DNA from: Candidatus Zhuqueibacterota bacterium | Lineage (GTDB): Bacteria > Zhuqueibacterota > Zhuqueibacteria > Residuimicrobiales > Oceaniaggregativiventaceae | NCBI GenBank assembly: GCA_014728115.1 | Contig: WJME01000255.1 | Coordinates: forward strand, 1-64,000 | Direction: 5' to 3' | Length of the DNA: 64,000 nt | Shown: positions 16,510-26,467 of the stretch, piece by piece | Position numbering within the stretch: position 1 is the stretch's first letter | How the letters are laid out: each line of letters begins with the position of its first letter | The notes under the pieces: model-generated | Databases searched by the model: none | What the model was told of the DNA's origin: nothing | Seen by the model: only the letters and a program-made list of their open reading frames with translations | Translations under genes and position numbers: made by a program

Positions 16510-17532
16510 TTATTTAAATGAATATGAACAACTCAGCCGATGAGCCTGATCAAAGCCGAGATCGACAAAAGCATAGTCAACCTGAAATTTAAATAGATCA
16601 AGCCCTGTTCCTGCAGTCAGACCATTTTCATTGCGCCCGAGACGCAATGCATATCCATAAAACTCGAACTCGAGACCCAGCAAATTCTCATATTCATATT
16701 TGCGATAACGATTGAAATGCAAATTGATGCTATAGTTCGGATTCCATAAGGGCTGTTCATAGGAAAACCCAAATCTCTGTGAATAGCGCACACGATCTTC
16801 ATGACGGGTATCCCATACCATCGGGGTATTGGTGATATCCATGGCAGAGTACCCCAACACCAATTCACCCAGGGATTTTTTATCTAATAACCTGCCGAGA
16901 CTGAACTTGATCATGGTTCCCAAATCAAGTCCCAACCCAGAAGCGGACGCTTTATGCAATCGATGCCGGATGACCTTGAAATTCAATCCAATCGGCATTT
17001 CGACAGGAAGATCGACATAGAGCCAGCCCAAGGGAATTAAAAAGTTAAAGTTTCGGGCAAAACTGAAATAGAATACATCTTCGATATTATGAAACGTTCC
17101 CATAGATTCGCCATCCGGTCGCAAATCGCGGTTATTCAACCGGTCTGCAAAGGCAGCCCCGCTTAAAGACGGAAAAAGAGGAATCTCATCGACACTGAAA
17201 CGCGTCCAATTGACCGCCAGCGTTCCTCCGCCAGGCAAAGGCAGGCAGAATCCGGCATAGTGCTGCTGAGCCATGGGATCCCGAACAGAACCAAAAGTCG
17301 GAGCATACATGAGACTCAGGCCCGGTCTTGACAATAGAGCCAGTGAAGCGGGGTTATAGTAGTATTGATTGACCTGACCATAAAGGCCGGCACCCGCGCC
17401 TCCCAATGCCGACGCACGAGCCCCTATGCCCAATTGCAGAGAAGCCCCTGCATAACGGGTATCTGCAACAGCAGTCCCAAAAACAGCTACAGTCAGTAAA
17501 ACGAATAACAATTCTGATTTCACAATCTTCAT
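16510..17532 (-). CDS. porV: Type IX secretion system outer-membrane protein PorV
   Basis: A 340-residue FadL-like outer-membrane barrel of the PorV/PorQ family. In T9SS, PorV binds the sorting domain of cargo leaving SprA and delivers it to PorU. A signal peptide (residues 1-23) is followed by the family hallmark G-I-G-A-R-A-S-A-L-G-G-A and Y-Y-N-P-A-S-L-A-L near residue 55. It starts inside the porU stop (ATGA overlap), so it is translationally coupled. The porU-porV neighbourhood is also seen in Porphyromonas gingivalis, which is why this paralogue, rather than the two further right, is called PorV. PorQ remains an alternative on sequence alone. Confidence 0.8.
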   Translation of the reverse strand: MKIVKSELLFVLLTVAVFGTAVADTRYAGASLQLGIGARASALGGAGAGLYGQVNQYYYNPASLALLSRPGLSLMYAPTFGSVRDPMAQQHYAGFCLPLPGGGTLAVNWTRFSVDEIPLFPSLSGAAFADRLNNRDLRPDGESMGTFHNIEDVFYFSFARNFNFLIPLGWLYVDLPVEMPIGLNFKVIRHRLHKASASGLGLDLGTMIKFSLGRLLDKKSLGELVLGYSAMDITNTPMVWDTRHEDRVRYSQRFGFSYEQPLWNPNYSINLHFNRYRKYEYENLLGLEFEFYGYALRLGRNENGLTAGTGLDLFKFQVDYAFVDLGFDQAHRLSCSYSFK

Positions 17533-20500
17533 TGAACCCTTGCAATTTTACCCGTCACTTTTCTTGTGACATCTTTGGATTTGGCTGTCATGCGATAAAA
17601 ATAGACTCCATTCGCCACCTGAAAGCCCTGATCATCTGTGCCATTCCAGATGATTTCATGGTAATCCGCACTCATTGGATTAGAGTCGACGAGATTATCT
17701 TCCGGTTTCAACACCCGGATCAACTGACCAGACGCCGTATAAATCTTTAACGACCATTCGTCACAAGGCAACGTCAAAACATAAGCAAAGATCGTTTCCT
17801 CATCGAATGGATTGGGATAATTCCCCAGGACTTTGACCTGAAAATCCTCTGCGACATTCATGGCCAGATCCACTTCTTGAGAACGGTTGCCATAACAATC
17901 CGTGGCCCATACACGCAGGGTGTGAAAACCGGGCTGCATTTGTGGACGAAACTCTATTTGTAAACGATTGGCATCGAGGATTGTATCCGGCATCACCTCG
18001 GTAAGAGGATTACTGTCCAGGGCAAGATAGAGTCCCTCCTCACTCTGGTCAATGCCGTTTTCGTCATGCAATACAATATTGATAAAAGGTTCTTTACTCA
18101 CATATGAATTTTCGACAAAGGGCTGACCGTCGATAGTGATTTCAATTTTTGGCAATTGTGAATCCCGCCCTGCTAACACTGCATACAATCCCCATTTGCC
18201 GGCAGATTGTCGCAACACATTTCCTTCCCGGATCGGATTCTGCCGTACCCATTTCTGCGTTTCTGGATCCAGCCGATATACCGAAAGGGGAAACCCCAGG
18301 CTGTCCGCCTGCCGCCAAAGGCGATCCTGCACAAAGAACGCCAGATCGACCGGATTTGCAGGCTCTGCCATAAAATCACCCGATGGTTCGATCCGATAAA
18401 CCGGCAGCCCAGCCCAATATTTAAATCCCGGTTGTTCGAGTATATGAGCCCTGGGCAGGCGATCCAAGGTCAGAACAGTCTCTCGAAGGATCCCATTTGA
18501 AGAAAGGCTGACCGTTAATTCGTTATATACTTTAATAGTGGAAACCCAGGCTTTACCAACATTAAAGCCTAGTACCGGATCCACGGTATACTGTTCGACA
18601 TAAAACCGTTTGGTATACTGATTATCCCATCGATAATTCTGGTCATACAGGCTATCCGGGTCGACTCGCACCCGAATATATTCGAGACCCGGAGGCAACG
18701 CATAAGCGATACGTGCGGGTTTGCGTTCGCCGGCCAGCAAGTCGATTTGCAAAGCAGCAATTTCCTGCCAGTCTTGACTTGTAGAATCATACCGGTCAAA
18801 AAATACAGGAATTTCCGAGATATCGTGATCACTGTCATTAAAGACCATGGTAGATAGTTCGGTTTGATGTGAGCCACCAAAGTGAAAAGTGTTTGGATCA
18901 GTAGTGAGATTATATCCCCGGCCGGTACGAAAACGATAAACCGGGCTCTTGAATGCGTTTCCTTCCGAATCAACAGCTGTAAAAATTGCTTGCAATTCCT
19001 GCCCAGGATACGGGAGGTACACAGATGCACTTTGCCATTGACCCGGCCGGATCCGTTCGAGAGGAAATTCGACGGTTTGTACGGTTGCGGTGACGGTTTG
19101 TATCACACGGTTTGATTGCAATGACAGGGAAAATGTAAGGCTATCGGTTCCCGGCATCACGGAATGGCTTAAAGAATCAAAATGAACAGGGGTCAATGAT
19201 AGCTCTGACTGCCCATGCACACGAAAGAGACCCAATGCATCGTTTGCGTAAAATCGTATGGCAGCGCGCTCGCCGTTTGTCTGATCATCTAGAGGAATGG
19301 TGGCAAATACCTGATTGGAATTGATGGTTATGTCCTGACGGGTTATGATGTTCCGGTCATCATCAACCAGATCAAACCGTCCTTCTCCCTGATCGAATGG
19401 CAGATCAACCCGGGCGGTAACTGTTTCACCCTGCTGAACGATGGATTTATCTGTAATGACATCGACCGTCGTCGTTGGCAGACTGAGTCGCATGGCAGGA
19501 TCACCCAAAAGGTGATATTGATTCATCTCGGTAAAGACCAGATAACTAAAGGGATAGCGTATTTTATAAAACAGTTTGCCAAAATTGACGACATCCCCTA
19601 TCGGCATATCGGGATTTTTATACAACACATCCAAAATTTCCCGTTGCATATAGTAATCATTCAAGACATAAGTCTGGCCACTGGCCCCTAGAAAGGCATT
19701 GGTTCCTTTTTCGGCCGAAAAGAGCAAGGCATCGGCAAGGCTGGTGATGGTAGGCGATTCAAAAGCCCCGGTAAAACAGGTCATGCTCATAATAAAGGGA
19801 TACTTGCCCTGGCTGAATATTCTCTCTACATCTTCGACGCGCAATAATCCCTTATCAGCCCAAATTCCCCCACCCCCGTGACCATGAAAATTGATTACCG
19901 CACACCCCTGGTCAAAGTATTCGAGTAAATCGGTTGTGCCTCCAAAGTAAGGATCAAAATCGACACGGTCATCCCGAAGGGTGAACAAGGCAGAGGTTTC
20001 AAATCTATATGGGGTTCTCTGTATGAGATCGAGCCCCTGATCGCGAAAGACATTCCCATTCCCGCCGATAAACAGAAAATGATTGCGCCAGGCACCACTG
20101 GGCGGATCATTCTCATACATGACAATCTTTTGAGTGATGGCGTCACACTCTTCCAATGTACGCACCGGCAAGCGGCCCAGCGCAATATCGGGAATTTCAT
20201 CATCCCCTTCCAGCAAGGTATACCAGAAATCGCTTGCTGCCGCACCATGTTTGACGGTCTGGCGAAGCTTGACTGGGACAAAATCCAGTGTATCTCCCTC
20301 AGCCCCATAGCGATCATAGCACCCATCTCCTACGAGAAGCACATATTTCAGTTTTGGCGCTGCCCAGTGATCGTAGGCATAAGATAAGAACGATTTCAAG
20401 GCATAGGGACTCGGCATACCATGACCGAATTCGTCAAAGACATCTGCGATATCGACTTTGAGAACGGCATATCCCTGAGATTGCCGCAGGTCGATCAGGT

Positions 20501-22316
20501 TTTTCAACCCTTCGGATTCGATAAAGTCACCATGGGAAACCACGAGATAATCGGCCCGTTGCATGGTACTCGCCAGGGACGTCGTTTCATCTCGCTCGAT
20601 TTTTATAGGCACCAGCTTTTGATCCCTGGCCACAGCAACATACTCGGTCGAACGGGAGGAGACTCTATCCTGAAAGGAGAGCTGCAAAGAGGTAAAACCT
20701 GTAAAATCGGTGATTTGCTCAATGGTTGCACCGAGGATTTTGCTCGAACCGAGCTTGTAGATATCTATGCGTTCATTGGTAAATCCGTCAATACGGAAGA
20801 GAAATTCCCCAAGTTCATAATCCGGCGGGACAGAAAATTTAATATAATTTTCATAGGCTCGGTACAACCGGGGATAGTCGACTTGAAACCAGTTGACCAT
20901 CACAAAATCAGGCACCAGACGGTCGACATTATTGATCACAGAGAGAACATTTTCCCCGTTTTTCAAATCCGCACCGGTTAAAATATCAGAGTCATTGGTG
21001 ATTTCTTTCAGGGCTTGCGCAAACCAGGATGCATCAGTTACATAGCGATCATTAACAAATACCGAAACGTCATGTGCTTTTTCATAGGAATCGGTACGGC
21101 CTCCCATCATCACCCGTACTTTGACGGGTAAAGGCGAACGAACATCCGGATGATAGGCCATGAATTCATAGTCTTTTTTACTGGCTGCGGAAATTCCCGA
21201 ATCCATGAACCAGTGATCGCGCATGGAATCCGGAGGCAGGGTATGGATACGATCGAAAAAATTATCCCTCTCTACATGCACCTTTTCATAAAAAGAATAG
21301 GGCCTGCGGATATTAAAACCACCGCCGGTAACCCCTCCCTGTTCTTCGCCCATCCACAGCCCGGGCTTGTCTCCCCAGGACAACCAATAAATTCGTACAT
21401 CGCCATAAGGATCCTGATACAAGTCTGGCGAACGATCCTGATAGGTCTGCCGCCGTCCGGTTCCCCAAAATTCTATATAGTCATTTTCATCAAATTGACC
21501 ATCCCGCCATCCACTGACATATATGGGCACCGGTTCGCCCTCTGCTGTGAGCGACAGACTCTTGATATCCACGTCAAAAAGAGAAACTCCGGCTTGCTGC
21601 AAATCCTTACCCGTAACCCGGTAGATACCATCTTGAACGACATGTAACTTGTACCGAGGACCGGTCTGGAGAATTTCAGGTAAGGAATTCACGGTTCGCG
21701 TGGACGGGGTCAGGTTTTTATGCACCAACCGAACACCCATTGCCTGCAACACGGATGCCGTCTCTTTGGACAACTGACTGCCTTTGGTATTGGCCCCGGC
21801 AAAGGTCAATCGGACCACGAGTTCGGTATGAACGACCAATTCCCGGGATTGACGATCATATTGATAGGGAAATGTAAGCAACGTCCAAAGAGAAATTCCC
21901 TGCCAGATGTCTGGCCCTTTTAACGTAAATGGAGAGTGTATCGACCAAATCGGGTGAGAATCGGAATAGTGCTCTTTGGCCTCGCCCAGACTGTCCTCTG
22001 GCGAGCTGATCAAAGGAGGAGGGCTGGGGACTCTGTGGGATCGTATGGAAACAAGCTCGGCATTGACCTTACCTTGTAGACTGTGTGTGTGGACTTTGTA
22101 AGGTAAAGGCCCTGCCACCCAATCGGGATCTTGTGGGGAAATGCGGATAAAAGAGCCCTCAGGCGTCACCAGAGTGTCGAGAGCGGGTATGGGGGCATCG
22201 ACACGAATGACCAGGACATTATCCGCAGGTTGGGCCACATCGGCCTGGCTGGTTCCGGATAATATTGTGATGATTAAAGCAAATATAAAGAACGAATCTA
22301 TAAAAAATCTTTTCAT
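17529..22316 (-). CDS. porU: Type IX secretion system signal peptidase/sortase PorU (C25 family)
   Basis: A gingipain-type (C25) cysteine protease. In T9SS it removes the C-terminal sorting domain of cargo at the cell surface and can transfer the cargo to a lipopolysaccharide anchor. At 1595 residues it is longer than P. gingivalis PorU (about 1158). A signal peptide (1-25) is followed by a long N-region and then the caspase-like core with H811/H813 in N-F-H-G-H-G-G-G-G and C847 in M-T-C-F-T-G-A-F. Ig-like beta domains follow, and then a T9SS tail (N-Y-P-N-P-F near residue 1500, ending in basic and hydrophobic residues). The ATG has no clear ribosome site. The stop overlaps porV. Confidence 0.88.
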   Translation of the reverse strand: MKRFFIDSFFIFALIITILSGTSQADVAQPADNVLVIRVDAPIPALDTLVTPEGSFIRISPQDPDWVAGPLPYKVHTHSLQGKVNAELVSIRSHRVPSPPPLISSPEDSLGEAKEHYSDSHPIWSIHSPFTLKGPDIWQGISLWTLLTFPYQYDRQSRELVVHTELVVRLTFAGANTKGSQLSKETASVLQAMGVRLVHKNLTPSTRTVNSLPEILQTGPRYKLHVVQDGIYRVTGKDLQQAGVSLFDVDIKSLSLTAEGEPVPIYVSGWRDGQFDENDYIEFWGTGRRQTYQDRSPDLYQDPYGDVRIYWLSWGDKPGLWMGEEQGGVTGGGFNIRRPYSFYEKVHVERDNFFDRIHTLPPDSMRDHWFMDSGISAASKKDYEFMAYHPDVRSPLPVKVRVMMGGRTDSYEKAHDVSVFVNDRYVTDASWFAQALKEITNDSDILTGADLKNGENVLSVINNVDRLVPDFVMVNWFQVDYPRLYRAYENYIKFSVPPDYELGEFLFRIDGFTNERIDIYKLGSSKILGATIEQITDFTGFTSLQLSFQDRVSSRSTEYVAVARDQKLVPIKIERDETTSLASTMQRADYLVVSHGDFIESEGLKNLIDLRQSQGYAVLKVDIADVFDEFGHGMPSPYALKSFLSYAYDHWAAPKLKYVLLVGDGCYDRYGAEGDTLDFVPVKLRQTVKHGAAASDFWYTLLEGDDEIPDIALGRLPVRTLEECDAITQKIVMYENDPPSGAWRNHFLFIGGNGNVFRDQGLDLIQRTPYRFETSALFTLRDDRVDFDPYFGGTTDLLEYFDQGCAVINFHGHGGGGIWADKGLLRVEDVERIFSQGKYPFIMSMTCFTGAFESPTITSLADALLFSAEKGTNAFLGASGQTYVLNDYYMQREILDVLYKNPDMPIGDVVNFGKLFYKIRYPFSYLVFTEMNQYHLLGDPAMRLSLPTTTVDVITDKSIVQQGETVTARVDLPFDQGEGRFDLVDDDRNIITRQDITINSNQVFATIPLDDQTNGERAAIRFYANDALGLFRVHGQSELSLTPVHFDSLSHSVMPGTDSLTFSLSLQSNRVIQTVTATVQTVEFPLERIRPGQWQSASVYLPYPGQELQAIFTAVDSEGNAFKSPVYRFRTGRGYNLTTDPNTFHFGGSHQTELSTMVFNDSDHDISEIPVFFDRYDSTSQDWQEIAALQIDLLAGERKPARIAYALPPGLEYIRVRVDPDSLYDQNYRWDNQYTKRFYVEQYTVDPVLGFNVGKAWVSTIKVYNELTVSLSSNGILRETVLTLDRLPRAHILEQPGFKYWAGLPVYRIEPSGDFMAEPANPVDLAFFVQDRLWRQADSLGFPLSVYRLDPETQKWVRQNPIREGNVLRQSAGKWGLYAVLAGRDSQLPKIEITIDGQPFVENSYVSKEPFINIVLHDENGIDQSEEGLYLALDSNPLTEVMPDTILDANRLQIEFRPQMQPGFHTLRVWATDCYGNRSQEVDLAMNVAEDFQVKVLGNYPNPFDEETIFAYVLTLPCDEWSLKIYTASGQLIRVLKPEDNLVDSNPMSADYHEIIWNGTDDQGFQVANGVYFYRMTAKSKDVTRKVTGKIARVQ

Positions 22317-22609
22317 AGCGAAGCGATTCTATTGGTGTTTAGCTATACTGAGATCAAATCCAGTCACAGTCATTTTAGAGCAATACAGGCATTACAGATT
22401 ACGATTCCGATATCCAATCACACATGATGGTGTTTACATAGAATATCTGACAAAGAATATATACTTTATTTCAAGGAAAATGCGTACAACGATGTCAGAC
22501 GTTACCATAACGATCTAATATACTCTTTTTTGAGCTCAATCTCAAAAGAATTGTTTTTATACAACTATTGTCGGGGCAGGATCATAGGATCTGCCCCGAC
22601 AACGTGGAC
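22317..22609. other. Intergenic region between porU and the repeat-protein gene
   Basis: A 293-base gap holding the porU upstream region. It is A+T-rich, with a short inverted repeat CGTTA-cca-TAACG at 22500-22512 that could be an operator. The terminator of the next gene lies at its right end. I see no ORF, tRNA or convincing promoter. Confidence 0.5.
22568..22602 (-). terminator. Terminator hairpin of the 1043-residue cargo gene
   Basis: A 12-bp perfect stem TTGTCGGGGCAG / CTGCCCCGACAA with an 11-base loop lies 8 bases beyond the stop. The T tract after it on the minus strand is poor, so it may act mainly as a 3' stabiliser. Confidence 0.6.
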
Positions 22610-25600
22610 TTATTTCACCAGCATCATTTTCAGTGTACGAGCTGCCCCGGGTGTTTCCAACAGCGCAAAGTAAACCCCTGCAGCAACTGATTGTCCGCTG
22701 CCATCCCGACCGTTCCAGGTCAGGGTCAAAGTGCCTGTATTTTGCAGGCCATCGGCCAGTGTGGTGACGAGTCGACCTTTAATATCATAAATGCGCACCA
22801 AAAGATGAGCAGGTTTTTCAAGAGTTATTTTCAAAGTTGTTGATGGATTAAAAGGATTGGGATAATTTTGTTCGACAAGAAATGATTCTGGATTTTTGGC
22901 ATCATTTTTCAAGACATCGGTACTGACCAGGTCGTCGATATCTCCATCTGCCAATGCAAAATCGATCCCCGAACGGGTCTCATCCGCTGAAATCGTCACC
23001 GGAACAGCACCCACAGGGATGTCAGTAACAAAAGGAATGGGTAAATGGATAGGAAGCAGAAAATTATCCACATTTGCAGGGGTCCCATAGGCAGCCATCT
23101 TGATCAACAGATCATTCATGCTGAACTGGATGTGAGCATCTGTTTCCTGATACCATTTGTCTTTGAAAACGCGGGTATCCAGATTTAAATCGAGATTACC
23201 CAGACCTCCACCGATCAGACCCAAAATATCGAGATCACCAGAGACCATCTCTGCGAGACCCAGTACACTTGCAATCAGATCCATAGAAGCGGTCAGGGAA
23301 AAAGTGCGAAGATAATATGTACCCGGTGCCAGGCCCTGTATCGAGTACTCGGCATCATCTTTTGAAGATCCATCAAGAGAGACACCTGCCAGATCAAAGC
23401 CCTTTACATGGCCATTGACATCATAGGCCATCACTGCAATGCCTTTTAACGGAGCACCGGTTATCAGATGGGTGACAGAGCCTTCAAGACATCCGGATGC
23501 CTGATTCAGTTCCAGAGTGATTTCTTTTGTCTCACCCTGTGCGAGATCGATTATTTGGCTATTGGGATCACTGAAAATCTGTCCGCCGCCCAAAAAGGTA
23601 GCCGTATAGGGCTCTAAAATGGGCAGGACCATAACCCGGTATTGGCCGGCCGGAAGGTGATCGATTCGAAACCCTCCGTTAAACTGCACGAAATCATAAT
23701 TGACAATCTCTCCGGATTCGGCATTCATGGCAAAGACCGGAAACCCATCAAGCGAATCGCGACCCGCCAAATATTCTTGCGCTCCCTGCGCCAGATCCAC
23801 AAATCCCTGGATCGATGCACCCGGTTCGAGAGTAAAGTTGATCCCTCCAATAACATTGCCGTCCACGACAAAATTTTGGGCATCCTCAAAAGAGGTTGTT
23901 CCATTATAAAACTCTGTTAAATGGGGATCAGAACCGGTGACATTTGTCAGTGCGAGGACCTTGAATTCACCAGGGGCAAGAGGTCCCAGCACGTAAGAAC
24001 CATCTGCATTGACCTGACCAAAAGGCAAGACCGGATATCCGGATTCAGCATCGACAGCAATCAATTCGAGATCAGTTACCGGTGTGCCGTTCACTGCATC
24101 CGTGATCGAACCGTTGACATAGCCCGGATCTGCCAGTTGAAAATCCACATTTCCAGTCTGTTCAGCGACCGTAACCGGGACGGTTGCACTGGAGGTAACC
24201 TCCAATAGATTGTATACGTCCCCATAAAATTCATCGACGACCTTACCGGAATGTTTACCATCCCGTACCTCTAGTGCATTGACATCCAGCCAAAAGCTCG
24301 AAACCGTTCGCACATAATATTCGGCAGCGGGTAAACCCTGAATTTGATATCGCCCCTGCAGATCTGTCGGTGCGGCAGCGATTTGTAAACGGGTCAGGTA
24401 TGGATCCTTGCCCGGGCCGCCAATGTCACTATGAACCGCCACAACAAGCAAAGAGTCGAGTGTATTGCCCTTTGAATCGGTCACCTGCCCCGAAATGGAC
24501 CCACCGGGATCAAGTGTAAAATTGATATCCCGGGTTTCCTGACCAGGCCGTACCGTAACAGGGGTGGCCAGCAAGGGATCTTGCACATTATTATAAAATT
24601 CCCCCATAAAGTTGCCTGTACCGGTAAGATTGCCGAGGATATCCTGGCCATAAACCACATAATCTCCGGCCGGCAAGCCATCGATGGAATACCCTCCAAA
24701 AAGTCCCAATCCCAGGCCTCCAAAACTGGTATCCTCCAGGCTAATGGCATAAGCAATAGTCAGCGGACTCACCAAGCCCTGAGAGGGGCGTATGGTTCCG
24801 CTGATGACTCCTTGATTAGCGATTTCAGGATCGATCGCCAGGGTAAAGTCAATATTTTCTACGTTTGAACTCAAGGTTGGAATGTCAATGGGTGTTGCAG
24901 AGGTCCATTCTGTGACATTTTCATACCAGGCAGGCATATATCCTTCCACATCGATCAGTACCTTGACCGACCCGGAATAGGGAACCCGGATTTCATATTG
25001 CCCATCGGTGACATACACCATGCGTTCGACCAGAGGGATGGGGGTTTCGCTACGGGTGACAATAATCATGGCTCGTTCATCCTGAACGGGTTGGAAGCCA
25101 CCTGGCATCAGAATCTGTCCGCTGAGCAACGCGCCGGGTAAAAGATCGAAATCGATATTGCGCGTAATCGCATTATTTGTGACCTGGACCAGGCTTGCCT
25201 CGCGCCAGGTTTCCAGAGACGTAAGGGGCGTGCTGACATTGTCATAGAGCTCATCGACATAAAAGCGAGACCAGGTCACCACATAGTATTCACCTGTGGG
25301 CAAGCCTGTGATCACATAATTTCCTGTTTCATCGGTTTCAGCCTGACCGGCAAAATAACCGTGCCGGTCGAATACAAATACTGCGACCGGATTTTCAGGG
25401 CTCGCCGATTGCACGGTCACGCGACCGGCAATTCCTTGTTGGTCGACGTCCTGGGTGCTGAGCCAGGTTTGCAAGTCTTGTCGTTTGTCAGAATTCGACC
25501 AAAGAGCCAAAAATTCCGGTACCAGTACATGCGGACTGGCAGGTAAAGCTTTTTGAATTTTTTTCTGTTGACGAATGGATTGTAACAGATCATTTTTCGC

Positions 25601-25741
25601 CTGAGCATTGATTTTAGCCAACAAATTTACATTTTGAATTTGATCTTTATTATTCTTGTCGCCGGCATGAACGGGCAGAACGAGAAAAAATGCCAAAAGA
25701 AAAACAGGTATACATGAAAAGACAGAACTCTTTGTTTTCAT
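22610..25741 (-). CDS. T9SS-secreted protein with tandem carboxypeptidase-regulatory-like domains
   Basis: A 1043-residue exported protein. A signal peptide (1-26, ending P-V-H-A-G) is followed by about eight to nine beta-sandwich repeats of the CarboxypepD_reg/CnaB type. Each repeat carries motifs such as G-S-I-S-G-Q-V-T-D and the strand L-P-A-G-E-Y-Y-V. A T9SS type A sorting domain closes the protein (N-Y-P-N-P-F-N-P about 85 residues from the end, final K-M-M-L-V-K). No enzymatic motif is visible, so a surface structural or adhesive role is likely. The start at 25741 follows GAGGT and opens a proper signal peptide; an in-frame ATG at 25795 would bury it. It is 58 bases downstream of the DUF4390-like gene and may be in the prmA operon. 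Confidence 0.85.
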   Translation of the reverse strand: MKTKSSVFSCIPVFLLAFFLVLPVHAGDKNNKDQIQNVNLLAKINAQAKNDLLQSIRQQKKIQKALPASPHVLVPEFLALWSNSDKRQDLQTWLSTQDVDQQGIAGRVTVQSASPENPVAVFVFDRHGYFAGQAETDETGNYVITGLPTGEYYVVTWSRFYVDELYDNVSTPLTSLETWREASLVQVTNNAITRNIDFDLLPGALLSGQILMPGGFQPVQDERAMIIVTRSETPIPLVERMVYVTDGQYEIRVPYSGSVKVLIDVEGYMPAWYENVTEWTSATPIDIPTLSSNVENIDFTLAIDPEIANQGVISGTIRPSQGLVSPLTIAYAISLEDTSFGGLGLGLFGGYSIDGLPAGDYVVYGQDILGNLTGTGNFMGEFYNNVQDPLLATPVTVRPGQETRDINFTLDPGGSISGQVTDSKGNTLDSLLVVAVHSDIGGPGKDPYLTRLQIAAAPTDLQGRYQIQGLPAAEYYVRTVSSFWLDVNALEVRDGKHSGKVVDEFYGDVYNLLEVTSSATVPVTVAEQTGNVDFQLADPGYVNGSITDAVNGTPVTDLELIAVDAESGYPVLPFGQVNADGSYVLGPLAPGEFKVLALTNVTGSDPHLTEFYNGTTSFEDAQNFVVDGNVIGGINFTLEPGASIQGFVDLAQGAQEYLAGRDSLDGFPVFAMNAESGEIVNYDFVQFNGGFRIDHLPAGQYRVMVLPILEPYTATFLGGGQIFSDPNSQIIDLAQGETKEITLELNQASGCLEGSVTHLITGAPLKGIAVMAYDVNGHVKGFDLAGVSLDGSSKDDAEYSIQGLAPGTYYLRTFSLTASMDLIASVLGLAEMVSGDLDILGLIGGGLGNLDLNLDTRVFKDKWYQETDAHIQFSMNDLLIKMAAYGTPANVDNFLLPIHLPIPFVTDIPVGAVPVTISADETRSGIDFALADGDIDDLVSTDVLKNDAKNPESFLVEQNYPNPFNPSTTLKITLEKPAHLLVRIYDIKGRLVTTLADGLQNTGTLTLTWNGRDGSGQSVAAGVYFALLETPGAARTLKMMLVK

Positions 25742-25799
25742 AATGGACCTCATTATTAAAGTAACCCAATAAACATTTTTGTAATGATCATTCATCCCC

Positions 25800-26453
25800 T
25801 CATTTCTGGAAAACGATGCGTTGTTCTTCCAGAAAAAAGGTATCGGATTTTAAGCTCAATTCTCTGTCACCAAACCCCATTAATCCCACCACAAAATCAA
25901 AGATACTATCCTTTCCGGATCTTCTCTCGCCATCGCCCTGTCTCGGTTGGGGACGGCCTGCAAGCCAGTCTTGCAAGTCCTTTAGAGATTCATCAGATAT
26001 CGGTTGTAAAATGGCCTGGAGGGTAATAAAGTAGCCTTTTCCGGAATTGAGATCATTTTTTTCAATGATGGGCAGAGCTGGCATGACTGTACATAAATCG
26101 AGAACCGTTGCCATATCTGCAGTCAGACGATTCTGATTTTCAGATACAATGGCAAATTTTTCCTCCCAGTTGTCATAGTATACTTTTATTGATGCCACTT
26201 GCTCTTGCAGTTGATCGCTAAAGATGAGGCGTTCTTGCCAGAGTTGAATTTTATAGATGATTTCCGCAATAAATCCACGTTCCAGACCCTGAATTGTTTT
26301 TGGATCAAAAAGACCATCGACATGAAAGCTAATACATAGATCATTCTGCTTAAAAAAAACACTATCGATGACAACCTGTTTTTCGGCAGCAGATGTCAGT
26401 TGAGTAGCGAGCAGTATAATCAGACAAATACTTTTAATCTGAAACGTCTTCAA
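25800..26453 (-). CDS. Exported DUF4390-like protein
   Basis: A 217-residue protein with a signal peptide (1-23, ending S-A-A-E). A soluble beta-rich domain shows the pattern of the DUF4390 family: G-L-F-D-P-K-T-I-Q-G-L-E-R-G followed by I-Q-L-W-Q-E-R-L-I-F and a Y-Y-D-N-W-E-E-K-F segment. The function of that family is unknown. The start is TTG at 26453 with GAGGGG 6 bases upstream; no ATG fits. It lies 14 bases after prmA and is almost certainly co-transcribed with it. The DUF4390 call is by recognition of pattern only. Confidence 0.6.
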   Translation of the reverse strand: MKTFQIKSICLIILLATQLTSAAEKQVVIDSVFFKQNDLCISFHVDGLFDPKTIQGLERGFIAEIIYKIQLWQERLIFSDQLQEQVASIKVYYDNWEEKFAIVSENQNRLTADMATVLDLCTVMPALPIIEKNDLNSGKGYFITLQAILQPISDESLKDLQDWLAGRPQPRQGDGERRSGKDSIFDFVVGLMGFGDRELSLKSDTFFLEEQRIVFQK

Positions 26454-26467
26454 AAAATTCCCCTCGA

